DNA of 64,000 nt from a virus: positions 50,444 to 114,443 of IMG/VR virus record IMGVR_UViG_3300042556_001053, one strand, 5' to 3'. A model generated the notes under the pieces. The model was not told the DNA's origin, searched no databases, and saw nothing but the letters and a program-made list of their open reading frames with translations. Position numbers and translations under genes: made by a program. Positions 24,264-31,240 of the stretch are shown here, one piece after another (the stretch's first letter is position 1; every line of letters starts with the position of its first letter).

Positions 24264-24284
24264 TTTTCCACAGGCTGTGGATAA
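24264..24284. promoter_or_regulatory. Inverted pair of DnaA-box-like sites
   Basis: TTTTCCACA (24264-24272) and TGTGGATAA (24276-24284) facing each other around CCACAGGCTGTGG. The second is a perfect DnaA box. Could be a DnaA-responsive element or simply a terminator hairpin. Confidence 0.45.
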
Positions 24285-24295
24285 GTTTACGTGGT

Positions 24296-24311
24296 TGTGA
24301 TTTTTCTCACA
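24296..24311. promoter_or_regulatory. CRP/GlxR-like operator, perfect half-sites
   Basis: TGTGA-TTTTTC-TCACA. Centred 85.5 bp upstream of the predicted start 24389. Confidence 0.7.
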
Positions 24312-24359
24312 TTTATTGAGCGTCTCACTATTTAAGACTACTTGCTAGTAATTAGATTT

Positions 24360-24382
24360 TTGTCAGTAGGTAATGATAGGAT
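24360..24382 (+). promoter_or_regulatory. TTGTCA-N11-TAGGAT promoter
   Basis: TTGTCA 24360-24365, TAGGAT 24377-24382, heading the operon 24427-25586. Confidence 0.65.
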
Positions 24383-24426
24383 TACAGAGTAATAAAGTAA
24401 TTAAACAAAAAGAAAGAGGTTGCCAC

Positions 24427-24636
24427 ATGGCTACTAAACTATACACAATAGAAAACCTACTTGTAGGAAAAACTTATCGCTCACGAAACCGCCACTTTGA
24501 GGGTGTAATCACACACGCAGAAAAGCGTGAAGGAATTTGGTATGGAGAAAATACTGAGGCGTATGTCGTACAGATTGACACGCCTTCCTATTTGTCAGAC
24601 CGCTATGCTACTGTTGCAGTAAAGATTGGAGAATAA
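24427..24636 (+). CDS. Hypothetical protein, 69 aa
   Basis: Start at ATG 24427 (MATKLYTIENLLVGKTYRSR) with AAAGAGGT upstream; the in-frame ATG 24373 lies within the promoter. Beta-rich, SH3-like alternation (GKTYRS...EGVITHAEKRE...YVVQID). Unknown. Confidence 0.6.
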   Translation: MATKLYTIENLLVGKTYRSRNRHFEGVITHAEKREGIWYGENTEAYVVQIDTPSYLSDRYATVAVKIGE

Positions 24637-24638
24637 TA

Positions 24639-24815
24639 ATGAACACATGGAATTGCATGGATTGCTATGATGAGGGCGTACTCTTTTGGGGTAGCACTAA
24701 TGGCGAATACGATACAGAATTTTGTGAGTGTAACAAGGGTGTTATGCTTTACAACGAATACACCGCATGGTACGCTAGTAATGAATTAAACGAATACACA
24801 TTGGAGAACGCATAA
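24639..24815 (+). CDS. Small Cys-rich protein, 58 aa
   Basis: MNTWNCMDCYDEGVLFWG...FCECNKG: C6-x2-C9 and C29-x-C31 suggest a zinc ribbon. 2-nt gap upstream and TAATG downstream. Confidence 0.55.
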   Translation: MNTWNCMDCYDEGVLFWGSTNGEYDTEFCECNKGVMLYNEYTAWYASNELNEYTLENA

Positions 24816-25033
24816 TGAACGAATACCTATACTCTGTCACCGCTACCTATGACTCTGCCTCTGCACCTGTTTGGATTGGTCGTTATAGTGATGCTTTATC
24901 TGCCGTTGAAACTTTCCAGCAATTTGTTGATAGTGGAGATGCTAAAGAATACGCAACAATTAACCTGTCTGAACCTTCAGGCAAGATGCACACAAAAACT
25001 TTCTACACTACAGGATTGGTGGTAACACGATAA
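24815..25033 (+). CDS. Hypothetical protein, 72 aa
   Basis: MNEYLYSVTATYDSASAPVW...; strand-helix-strand arrangement (YSVTATYD, DALSAVETFQQF, EYATINLS) reminiscent of ferredoxin-like small phage proteins. TAATG coupled at both ends. Confidence 0.6.
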   Translation: MNEYLYSVTATYDSASAPVWIGRYSDALSAVETFQQFVDSGDAKEYATINLSEPSGKMHTKTFYTTGLVVTR

Positions 25034-25353
25034 TGGGAAGCAATTTCGCAACAGACCTATCAGAAAACATTGACATAAGCCTTGAACAGGCTATTGGTTA
25101 TCACTTACAGGGTAATCACTATCCACCAGTACCGCTAAGCATGGTGCCAGTATGCATACAGGCTATTGACTTTGCTCATGAGGATAAGTGGGACGAGACT
25201 ATTGAGATGCCTGATGGTATTTCTTATAAGGGCTTAACTGCTGCACCAGTTTGGGCTATTATTGAGCAACACCACTTGCACGCATGGCTACCAGAAAACG
25301 TTGAAGATTTTAACGAAGACTTAGGATTTGAATTAGGATTGGGGTTAGAATAA
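25033..25353 (+). CDS. Hypothetical protein, 106 aa
   Basis: MGSNFATDLSENIDISLEQA...; acidic, ends with the unusual LGFELGLGLE. No motif recognised. Translationally coupled (TAATG) with both neighbours. Confidence 0.6.
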   Translation: MGSNFATDLSENIDISLEQAIGYHLQGNHYPPVPLSMVPVCIQAIDFAHEDKWDETIEMPDGISYKGLTAAPVWAIIEQHHLHAWLPENVEDFNEDLGFELGLGLE

Positions 25354-25586
25354 TGAGTGATACAATAATTGACATGGAACTTGTAAAAGCTGATGCATTG
25401 AAAGTAGATGCATTGCAGATTGGCGATCTAATCAGTTACAATGATGAGATTGTTGAAATAACTTTTATTGAATGCGATTCAACAGGAGATAACTATGACA
25501 TTGAAATCAGAAATGATTTTGGTGAAACAGAAGTTGTTCAGTTTGCATTTGATGAAGAAGTTGATTGGTACGTCTACTTAGACTAA
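25353..25586 (+). CDS. Hypothetical acidic protein, 77 aa
   Basis: MSDTIIDMELVKADALKVDA...; the segment LQIGDLISYNDEIVEITFIE is a small beta-barrel signature like SH3-type or hint-less regulatory domains. Last gene of the operon. Confidence 0.55.
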   Translation: MSDTIIDMELVKADALKVDALQIGDLISYNDEIVEITFIECDSTGDNYDIEIRNDFGETEVVQFAFDEEVDWYVYLD

Positions 25587-25601
25587 AAGGGGCCGAGGCC
25601 C

Positions 25602-25617
25602 TGTGATCTACGCCACA
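25602..25617. promoter_or_regulatory. CRP/GlxR-like operator
   Basis: TGTGA-TCTACG-CCACA, one mismatch from consensus, preceded by GGGGCCGAGGCCC. Centred 53.5 bp upstream of the leaderless start at 25663. Confidence 0.65.
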
Positions 25618-25627
25618 ATTACGTAAG

Positions 25628-25656
25628 TTGATATTTTCTCCCATTTCTGGTAAGAT
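25628..25656 (+). promoter_or_regulatory. Leaderless sigma70 promoter
   Basis: TTGATA (25628-25633), 17-nt spacer, TAAGAT (25651-25656); the ATG at 25663 coincides with the predicted start. Confidence 0.7.
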
Positions 25657-25662
25657 TATTAC

Positions 25663-25803
25663 ATGAAGAAAAATGCTGAGGAATTAAGACGATTAATGGA
25701 ATTACGTCGTTCTAATGCAGCCTCCGCTGTTCCAAATAAAAAGAAATACAATAGAAAAAAATGTCAGTCCCAAATGCTAAAATTAAGTAAAGAAAGCGAG
25801 TAG
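25663..25803 (+). CDS. Basic peptide, 46 aa (leaderless)
   Basis: MKKNAEELRRLMELRRSNAA..., Lys/Arg-rich C-terminal half. Starts on the predicted transcription start. 5 nt before the Gp88-like gene. Possibly nucleic-acid-binding; function unknown. Confidence 0.55.
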   Translation: MKKNAEELRRLMELRRSNAASAVPNKKKYNRKKCQSQMLKLSKESE

Positions 25804-25808
25804 CCACC

Positions 25809-26531
25809 ATGACTAAATTACTCAGAAGCAAAGATAGGAAAGTAGCAAATGCCGTCACCCCTAATGGAAAACAAGCAAGTATCGCCAACACGTTTGGTCT
25901 CCCCGCAGGAAAGGCGTACTCATGCCCTGGAGCGACTAGCGTATGCGAGAGTGTTTGTTATGCTGGCAAATTGGAAAAGGTATTCCCAACAGTAAAGAAA
26001 AACCTATTGCACAATTGGGAATTAGTTAAAGACGCTGATCACGATACTATTGAAGCATTGCTTGAAGAGATGATTAAAGATTTTAAGGCTGATTGTGTAA
26101 AGCGTGAAGCGCCTATGCTATTTCGTATTCACTGGGACGGCGATTTCTTTAATGATACTTATACATTCGCATGGAAGCATGTCATCCTTAATAATCCTGA
26201 TATTCAGTTCTGGGTATACACACGTGTGAAGAGTGCAGCGGTAATGCTTAAGGATATCCCTAACCTTAGTCTTTATTACTCTACAGATAGTGAGAATAAG
26301 TCTATTGGCGTTACCCTGAAAAAAGATCATGGTATAAAGCTTGCATACCTTGCTAAGAATTTCTTAGTAGGACAGGCAGACATGAAAGAGATGATTGGCA
26401 AGGTAGGCGCTAAGTGTCCTGAGAATAAGAAAGCCATTCCCCTAATCTCAACAAATGGAAGCGCTTGCGTTTCTTGCTCATTGTGTGTATACTCTAAGAG
26501 CGACATAGTATTCTCGTCAAGCAAGAAATGA
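25809..26531 (+). CDS. Gp88-family protein
   Basis: 240 residues. Matches the 'gene product 88' family of mycobacteriophages: KAYSCPGATSVCESVCYAG (paired Cys), then FRIHWDGDFFN, FWVYTRV and a C-terminal GSACVSCSLCVYS Cys cluster that would bind metal or an Fe-S cluster. Family function is not established. Ribosome site is weak (AAGAAAGCGAG). Confidence 0.75.
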   Translation: MTKLLRSKDRKVANAVTPNGKQASIANTFGLPAGKAYSCPGATSVCESVCYAGKLEKVFPTVKKNLLHNWELVKDADHDTIEALLEEMIKDFKADCVKREAPMLFRIHWDGDFFNDTYTFAWKHVILNNPDIQFWVYTRVKSAAVMLKDIPNLSLYYSTDSENKSIGVTLKKDHGIKLAYLAKNFLVGQADMKEMIGKVGAKCPENKKAIPLISTNGSACVSCSLCVYSKSDIVFSSSKK

Positions 26532-26539
26532 GGAGATAA

Positions 26540-26599
26540 ATGGAAAGTCTAGTTATCCTATCACTAATAGGGTTGTTAGTCTTGCTAATCAACCAATAA
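26540..26599 (+). CDS. 19-residue membrane peptide
   Basis: MESLVILSLIGLLVLLINQ, one transmembrane helix, with AGGAG 5 nt upstream, starting 8 nt after the Gp88-like gene. Its TAA abuts the next CRP-like site. Confidence 0.45.
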   Translation: MESLVILSLIGLLVLLINQ

Positions 26600-26615
26600 T
26601 GTGACATAAATCACA
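26600..26615. promoter_or_regulatory. CRP/GlxR-like operator, perfect half-sites
   Basis: TGTGA-CATAAA-TCACA. Centred 85.5 bp upstream of the predicted start 26693. Confidence 0.72.
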
Positions 26616-26663
26616 CCCGCAAGCGTCTCAAATAGTGAGAAATACAAGAAATGGAGTTGAAAA

Positions 26664-26686
26664 ATGTCAGTAGGAAATGTTATACT
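26664..26686 (+). promoter_or_regulatory. ATGTCA-N11-TATACT promoter
   Basis: ATGTCA 26664-26669 (A replacing T of TTGTCA), TATACT 26681-26686; also a canonical TTGAAA -35 at 26657. An apparent ATG here is part of the promoter. Confidence 0.6.
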
Positions 26687-26720
26687 TAATACATACAACA
26701 AACTAACAAGGAGAAAAAAC

Positions 26721-26888
26721 ATGACAGTAGCAACAAACACATACAAGGTAGGCGACCTCTACACATCTCAGAAGTCAAAGGTAACAGGAACAATTCTTGA
26801 AATCTCACCTACTGCTAAGGACACAGTTCGTGTGAAGTTAGATGTAAATGGCAACACACGCTGGACAACATGGAAGGCTAATGCGTAA
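26721..26888 (+). CDS. Hypothetical small protein, 55 aa
   Basis: Start at ATG 26721 (MTVATNTYKVGDLYTSQK) with AAGGAG 8 nt upstream. Beta-barrel-like alternation (VGDLYTS...TILEISP...RVKLDV...WTTW). Unknown; a small nucleic-acid-binding fold is possible. Confidence 0.6.
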   Translation: MTVATNTYKVGDLYTSQKSKVTGTILEISPTAKDTVRVKLDVNGNTRWTTWKANA

Positions 26889-26906
26889 TTAGTTAGTTCT
26901 ATGTCC

Positions 26907-26929
26907 TGAGCATGACTCTAAACTGCTCA
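26907..26929 (+). ncRNA. 3' conserved hairpin, copy 2
   Basis: Stem TGAGCA/TGCTCA (26907-26912, 26924-26929), 11-nt loop TGACTCTAAAC. 18 nt after the gene stop and 8 nt before the next promoter. Confidence 0.68.
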
Positions 26930-26937
26930 CACTAAAA

Positions 26938-26960
26938 ATGTCAGACCTACCCCCTATACT
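26938..26960 (+). promoter_or_regulatory. ATGTCA-N11-TATACT promoter
   Basis: ATGTCA 26938-26943, TATACT 26955-26960. No CRP-like site upstream, unlike the other members. Confidence 0.6.
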
Positions 26961-26992
26961 ATAAATAAACCACCAAAGAAAAGAGAAACCAC

Positions 26993-27415
26993 ATGGCAAG
27001 AAGCAAAGCAATCTCAGTAAAGATAGCAACACCAAAAGTAATCAAGGCACTAGAAACTCGTCTAGCAAAGTTACAATCAGACTATGCCTCACAAGAAGCA
27101 AACGAAGCAAAGTTTGAGAAGGCAAGAGAAAAGTGGCAGAAGGAAGTAGCAAAGTTTGCTATGACTCATTTTGCTAAAGCAGAAAACCTACGCACAAACT
27201 ATCGCTCATGGAATAAGACACTTAATGTTGATTTTGATTTAACAGTTAGTGAGTCAGACTTTCCTAAAGAGCCTGAGAAGGACTACGAAGTTCTACACCG
27301 CCACTCATACAATGAGATGAAAGAGGAACTAGAAAACGCAATTCGTATCCTCAAGATGACAGATGAGGAAACAGTTAGCACTAGCACATACAACGCTATT
27401 GCTCGTTATCTCTAA
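26993..27415 (+). CDS. Hypothetical coiled-coil protein, 140 aa
   Basis: MARSKAISVKIATPKVIKAL then a helical segment (residues about 17-60, ETRLAKLQSDYASQEANEAK). Later a conserved-looking YEVLHRHSYNEMKEELENAIRI helix. Resembles uncharacterised actinophage early proteins. AAAGAGAAACC upstream. Confidence 0.62.
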   Translation: MARSKAISVKIATPKVIKALETRLAKLQSDYASQEANEAKFEKAREKWQKEVAKFAMTHFAKAENLRTNYRSWNKTLNVDFDLTVSESDFPKEPEKDYEVLHRHSYNEMKEELENAIRILKMTDEETVSTSTYNAIARYL

Positions 27416-27429
27416 TTAGATTGAGAGAT

Positions 27430-27452
27430 GGGGGAGGGTATTTGACTCCCCC
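27430..27452 (+). terminator. GC-rich hairpin overlapping a -35 box
   Basis: GGGGGAG (27430-27436) and CTCCCCC (27446-27452), 9-nt loop, 14 nt after the stop of 26993-27415. The 3' arm overlaps the TTGACT -35 of the next promoter. No U-tract follows, so termination is uncertain. Confidence 0.45.
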
Positions 27453-27470
27453 GTCAAAATCTAGTACAAT
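27442..27470 (+). promoter_or_regulatory. TTGACT-CCCCCG-type promoter
   Basis: TTGACT (27442-27447), 17-nt spacer starting CCCCCGT, TACAAT (27465-27470). Related in sequence to promoters at 33094 and 34544. Confidence 0.65.
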
Positions 27471-27503
27471 TAAATTAACCAAACAAACAGAAAGCAGGCC
27501 CCC

Positions 27504-27923
27504 ATGGACCAGGTAACAAAAGTAGATAACCATTTCATGACACGAGAATTTCTTGAGTCACAATTAGTAGCAAACAAAGAGCGTATTGCTCAATTAGAAA
27601 AGCACATCCAAGAAGTAACTCAGCGCTCATATGGTGAGGCTGCAGAACGTAACCGCATGCGTAATGAAATGCATGAGTGGACCTTAGAACAAGTTAACGA
27701 TTCAGTTATCTCAGAAGATACTGCACAAGAGATTGCAGACATTTGTGGCTTTGAGTTAACACAAGAATTTGAATTGGAAGTTTCAGTTCAGTATTCAGTT
27801 ACAGTTAATGCACGTAATGAAGAAGAGGCAATGAACCTAATGTATGACATTGATTTTGATTCAGTGTCACATCCTGACGGCGTAACTTATTTGTCATCAA
27901 CAGTTGACAGAGTGGATATTTAG
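27504..27923 (+). CDS. Hypothetical coiled-coil protein, 139 aa
   Basis: MDQVTKVDNHFMTREFLESQ..., helical residues about 14-65 and a beta C-terminal part ending with a conserved-type VSVQYSVTVNARNEEEAMNL strand-helix. AGCAGGCCCCC leader. Unknown. Confidence 0.62.
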   Translation: MDQVTKVDNHFMTREFLESQLVANKERIAQLEKHIQEVTQRSYGEAAERNRMRNEMHEWTLEQVNDSVISEDTAQEIADICGFELTQEFELEVSVQYSVTVNARNEEEAMNLMYDIDFDSVSHPDGVTYLSSTVDRVDI

Positions 27924-27945
27924 TAGGGGGTCTACTAATAAACCT

Positions 27946-27966
27946 GAGCATGTTTTAAAACTGCTC
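27946..27966 (+). ncRNA. 3' conserved hairpin, copy 3
   Basis: Stem GAGCA/TGCTC (27946-27950, 27962-27966), 11-nt loop TGTTTTAAAAC. Followed by a CTTGAAAAAATGCTCGGG block shared with other control regions. Confidence 0.68.
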
Positions 27967-27997
27967 CTTCAATTCCCTTGAAAAAATGCTCGGGCCC

Positions 27998-28013
27998 TGT
28001 GAGCTAGATCACA
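27998..28013. promoter_or_regulatory. CRP/GlxR-like operator, perfect half-sites
   Basis: TGTGA-GCTAGA-TCACA. Centred 102.5 bp upstream of the predicted start 28108, the one site off the common helical phase. Confidence 0.65.
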
Positions 28014-28078
28014 CTATGATTTACGACACATTAAAAAAATGTCCATTTTCTCCCATTTTTAACTATCCTGATTTGCAT

Positions 28079-28101
28079 TTGTCAGTGGCCTTGTGTATAC
28101 T
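28079..28101 (+). promoter_or_regulatory. TTGTCA-N11-TATACT promoter
   Basis: TTGTCA 28079-28084, TATACT 28096-28101, with TTGCAT -35 at 28073-28078 (17-nt spacer). Drives the DUF932 gene. Confidence 0.65.
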
Positions 28102-28132
28102 TAAATTATCAACAACAAAAAGGAGAAAACTC

Positions 28133-29149
28133 ATGGCACATGAACTAGAGACACAAAATGGCGTAGCAAGTTTTGCATCATTTCGTGAACCCGCTTGGCA
28201 TGGATTGGGTACCGTATTTACAGAAGAAAAAAACACAGCAGAGATGTTGCAAGCAGCAAATCTCAATGGGTGGAATGTTCGTCTGGAAGATTTGGAAACC
28301 CCATCACATTTAACAAGCGACAAAAACTATCAGTACGTTTTGCGTACTAATCCTACAGACAACTCACAGACAGACATTCTTGGTGTCGTAGGTGAGCGCT
28401 ACCATGTTATGCAGAATGAAGATTTGTTTTCATTTGGTGATAACATTCTAGATGGTGGTGGACGTTGGGAGACCGCTGGCTCAATCAAGGGTGGACGTGT
28501 TGTATTTGGTGCACTAGCACTAGAGCGTGAAACTGTTCTTGACCCTAACGGTGTCGCAGATAAGGTAAAGACTTATTTACTTATCAACACATCACATGAT
28601 GGCTCAATCGCTATTCAAGCAAGCATTACACCTGTTCGTGTTGTGTGCGCTAACACTCTTAACCTTGCATTGAATACAACTAAGCGCAAGGGTGGCGTAA
28701 AGCAATCTTTCAAGATTCGTCACACACAGACAGCACAAGGTAAGGTCGCTATTGCACGCCAGACATTGGGCATGGCTAACGCTTACATGGATTCATTTGA
28801 CATCATGGCTAAGGCAATGATTGAAAAAGAAATCAATGCTAAGCAATTTAACGACATCATTCTTGCTGCATACCCTCAGCCTGACAAGGACACTAAGGGC
28901 GCACTAAAGAAGTGGGAAAACAAGGTTGATGTTATCAATGACATCTACACAGGCCAGTTTAATGGTATGATTGCTGGTAACGCATGGGGTGCTTTCAATG
29001 CACTAACAGAGCGTTTAGATTGGTACCGTTCTGCTCGTGGTGGTTCTAACGAATCTATCCTTGCATCTGCAAGTGGTTTTGACCCTGCTATCAATGCAGA
29101 AAAAAATCGTTTGCTAAAAGTTGTACAGAATGTTATGCAACTAGCATAA
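28133..29149 (+). CDS. DUF932 (phage/plasmid-like protein TIGR03299)
   Basis: 338 residues from ATG 28133 (MAHELETQNGVASFASFREP) with AAGGAG upstream; the longer frame at 27986 runs through the promoter. The family signature 'a.f...r.PAWHGLGTVF' and later YHVMQNEDLFSF, GGRWETAGSIKGG and VRVVCANTLNLAL are the hallmark DUF932 motifs. Function unproven; found in many phages and plasmids, often with ssDNA annealing or replication genes. Confidence 0.85.
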   Translation: MAHELETQNGVASFASFREPAWHGLGTVFTEEKNTAEMLQAANLNGWNVRLEDLETPSHLTSDKNYQYVLRTNPTDNSQTDILGVVGERYHVMQNEDLFSFGDNILDGGGRWETAGSIKGGRVVFGALALERETVLDPNGVADKVKTYLLINTSHDGSIAIQASITPVRVVCANTLNLALNTTKRKGGVKQSFKIRHTQTAQGKVAIARQTLGMANAYMDSFDIMAKAMIEKEINAKQFNDIILAAYPQPDKDTKGALKKWENKVDVINDIYTGQFNGMIAGNAWGAFNALTERLDWYRSARGGSNESILASASGFDPAINAEKNRLLKVVQNVMQLA

Positions 29150-29159
29150 TAAAAAATCC

Positions 29160-29182
29160 TGAGCATGATGTAAAACTGCTCA
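29160..29182 (+). ncRNA. 3' conserved hairpin, copy 4
   Basis: Stem TGAGCA/TGCTCA (29160-29165, 29177-29182), 11-nt loop TGATGTAAAAC. 11 nt after the DUF932 stop and 3 nt before tRNA-Asp. Confidence 0.7.
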
Positions 29183-29184
29183 AT

Positions 29185-29258
29185 GGTCTGTTAGCTCAGT
29201 TGGTTAGAGCGCTACCCTGTCACGGTAGAGGTCGTGGGTTCAAGTCCCATACAGATCG
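29185..29258 (+). tRNA. tRNA-Asp(GTC)
   Basis: Cloverleaf: acceptor GGTCTGT/ACAGATC, D arm GCTCAGTTGGTTAGAGC, anticodon arm CTACC-CTGTCAC-GGTAG, T arm with TTCAAGT. Anticodon GTC. CCA is not encoded. Confidence 0.92.
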
Positions 29259-29343
29259 CAAGAATTTAGGCCGAGGCAATTTGGACAAAACGGACATTTT
29301 AAGAAGCTATATAATTAATCTCAGAAATTTTAATTAAGAGGAC

Positions 29344-29372
29344 TTGCTTTTTTTCGCAGATTCCTGTAAAAT
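29344..29372 (+). promoter_or_regulatory. Near-leaderless promoter
   Basis: TTGCTT (29344-29349), 17 nt, TAAAAT (29367-29372), 7 nt to ATG 29380. Confidence 0.5.
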
Positions 29373-29379
29373 TAATATC

Positions 29380-29532
29380 ATGAACACCATAAACGAATTA
29401 ATAAATGAAATCTATGATGACAACTACTCTCACCTAGAGTTTGAGGAAAACATGGGCGGTATTGATTGTGACTGCCATATCCACACTACACTAAACACTA
29501 TTGCTAGATATGCAGGAATTGAGGTAGGGTAA
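29380..29532 (+). CDS. Hypothetical peptide, 50 aa
   Basis: MNTINELINEIYDDNYSHLE...DCDCHIHTTLNTIARYAG: an acidic helix followed by C-x-C-H-x-H, a plausible metal site. TAATG coupled to the next gene. Confidence 0.5.
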   Translation: MNTINELINEIYDDNYSHLEFEENMGGIDCDCHIHTTLNTIARYAGIEVG

Positions 29533-29690
29533 TGTTAGGATATTGTAAAGAAGATCTAGATGAAATGATTAGCGCTGTTCAATCTGCTTTAACTACTGTT
29601 AATCCTGATGATGACCCATGGCTACATGATAACTTATTTAAAGTAACAGAGTTTATGAATGGCTTATGGGCAGAGGGGTACTTTGACTAA
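29532..29690 (+). CDS. Hypothetical peptide, 52 aa
   Basis: MLGYCKEDLDEMISAVQSALT..., helical, acidic. TAATG coupled on both sides, which is the main support. Confidence 0.5.
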   Translation: MLGYCKEDLDEMISAVQSALTTVNPDDDPWLHDNLFKVTEFMNGLWAEGYFD

Positions 29691-29881
29691 TGTGGACTAA
29701 GTATAGTTATGTTTGTACTAACTGTGATGCTCTTATTGAGATCACTACCCTGGCAATTCCTGAAGACAATGCCTCTTGCACCTGTATGCGTGGAGCTTGG
29801 GTAACACGTACTGCAGTAGAGGCTGTGACTAACATCACACCACCAAAAGTTGTAAAAATCAACACCAACCCTTATAATTAA
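29690..29881 (+). CDS. Zinc-ribbon protein, 63 aa
   Basis: MWTKYSYVCTNCDALIEITTLAIPE...SCTCMRG: C9-x2-C12 and C30-x-C32. Small actinophage zinc-ribbon family of unknown role. Confidence 0.6.
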   Translation: MWTKYSYVCTNCDALIEITTLAIPEDNASCTCMRGAWVTRTAVEAVTNITPPKVVKINTNPYN

Positions 29882-29884
29882 TAT

Positions 29885-30061
29885 ATGGACATGAACACAC
29901 TAAGCGAGTATCTAAAGATTCACAAGATAAGTATTGAGCAAGACATGGAGCAAGCCCTACAAGGTGATGACCCTGGAGAGGGATTCCATTGGGAGTCAGA
30001 TGACTACTACCTAGGAGCACTAGACGCATACGACTATGTATTGGAGTTAATTAGTGAGTAA
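29885..30061 (+). CDS. Hypothetical acidic protein, 58 aa
   Basis: MDMNTLSEYLKIHKISIEQDM...YYLGALDAYDYVLELISE, strongly acidic helix-rich. Overlaps the next gene (GTG start 30054) by 8 nt. Confidence 0.52.
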   Translation: MDMNTLSEYLKIHKISIEQDMEQALQGDDPGEGFHWESDDYYLGALDAYDYVLELISE

Positions 30062-30329
30062 GGATTATCCTTTCATACCGCCACACCTAGAGAAGGGCTT
30101 AGAGGATATCTCTATCCCTTTGATTGACCTTATGCATGGGCACCTCAAGGTAGAAATGCTGGACTGTGAAGAACAATTAAATAATCTATCAGAGACTCAG
30201 GATGTGCCTATGTATAACTATGTGCAGGGATACATGGAGGCCTTGACAAACCTATACTGCTTGACGTATAATTTAAGTATAGACCGCCAACAAATAGAAA
30301 GAGACCACCATGCCAAACTGGGTATATAA
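30054..30329 (+). CDS. Hypothetical protein, 91 aa
   Basis: GTG start overlapping the upstream stop by 8 nt. MSKDYPFIPPHLEKGLEDIS..., helical with YVQGYMEALTNLYCLTY. Its 3' part contains the promoter for the next gene and overlaps it by 20 nt. Confidence 0.55.
   Translation: MSKDYPFIPPHLEKGLEDISIPLIDLMHGHLKVEMLDCEEQLNNLSETQDVPMYNYVQGYMEALTNLYCLTYNLSIDRQQIERDHHAKLGI
30243..30272 (+). promoter_or_regulatory. Promoter inside the upstream gene
   Basis: TTGACA (30243-30248), 18-nt spacer, TATAAT (30267-30272), 38 nt before the start of the YubB-like gene. Confidence 0.6.
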
Positions 30330-31005
30330 CGGACTGACCATTGAAGGTAGCCCTGACTCTGTAAAGAAGTTAATGGAGCAGATGAATACACCATTCGTTC
30401 GTGTCCATGACCAATGGAATGTAAAGACACAGCAAATGGAAAAGCAACAGGTTACATATCCAAACCCTGTCTTTGCATTCTGGAATATAATTAAACCAAC
30501 TGACATGGAAGCATACGACGGTCCTCAACCTAAGAATGACAACTTTGAAGAGGCCATGAAGTTTAAGTCAGACCACTGGTACGATTGGAATGTTCGCAAC
30601 TGGGGAACTAAGTGGGATGTAGCCGTCTCATCTCTTGAAACTAATCCTGATACATACATGGAAGAAACAGCCAATGGTGAGAACCATGTTGTCTACTATA
30701 ACTTTGAGACTGCATGGTCTCGTCCTATGAGTGCTTTAACTAAGTTATCTGAACAGTACCCTGATTTATTATTTACTTTGTCATATGAGGAAGAGACTGG
30801 CTGGGGTGGCGAATGTGAACTGCTTCGTGGTAAAGTTATCTCAGAGTCACAGTATGACAACATGTGCCGTAATTGCGACGGTACCTACCTAGATAATGAA
30901 ATCGTAGGTTGTGATGACTGTGGAGACTATCCATGCCCTCTATGTGGCTGGAGCAATGACATGTGTGAAGCACACCAAACTAGATATGAGGACCAACATG
31001 CCTAA
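30310..31005 (+). CDS. YubB ferredoxin-like (Api92/DUF1281) protein with Cys-rich tail
   Basis: 231 residues. 'MPNWVYNGLTIEGSPDSVKK', FAFWNIIKPTD, WYDWNVRNWGTKWD and FETAWSRPMSAL are the well-conserved blocks of the YubB-type ferredoxin-like domain found in phages and plasmids. The C-terminal 45 residues add a Cys-rich knuckle (MCRNCDGTY...VGCDDCGDYPCPLCGW). Function unknown. Confidence 0.78.
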   Translation: MPNWVYNGLTIEGSPDSVKKLMEQMNTPFVRVHDQWNVKTQQMEKQQVTYPNPVFAFWNIIKPTDMEAYDGPQPKNDNFEEAMKFKSDHWYDWNVRNWGTKWDVAVSSLETNPDTYMEETANGENHVVYYNFETAWSRPMSALTKLSEQYPDLLFTLSYEEETGWGGECELLRGKVISESQYDNMCRNCDGTYLDNEIVGCDDCGDYPCPLCGWSNDMCEAHQTRYEDQHA

Positions 31006-31240
31006 GACTACTTATCTTATTGAACTAGCCGTTGATGAAGAATGGTTTCATGCAATTAGTGAACTGACTGCAGATGTACACGAGGGTGAAATATGCGAAT
31101 GGGTCAGGGTACAGGCAGAGACTGAGACTGATGATCAAGACTGTGAGAACTGCGAAAGCAATCCTAAAGAGCACCCTGAAGGCAAGTGGTGCACATCATG
31201 CAGGGATGAATTTAAAGAGTCTGAGGAGGACGACGAATGA
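30998..31240 (+). CDS. Small zinc-ribbon protein, 80 aa
   Basis: ATG 30998 (MPKTTYLIELAVDEEWFHAI) overlaps the upstream stop by 8 nt and has ATGAGGACC ahead. C-terminal C-x2-C pairs (CENC, WCTSC). The longer frame from 30911 runs inside the YubB-like gene and was rejected. Confidence 0.55.
   Translation: MPKTTYLIELAVDEEWFHAISELTADVHEGEICEWVRVQAETETDDQDCENCESNPKEHPEGKWCTSCRDEFKESEEDDE

Noticed and set aside
28063-28323. Minus-strand frame in the DUF932 start region
   Set aside because: Antisense to a well-supported gene and covers its promoter.
30218-30506. Minus-strand frames inside the YubB-like gene
   Set aside because: Antisense shadows of a gene with recognised domain; no independent support.
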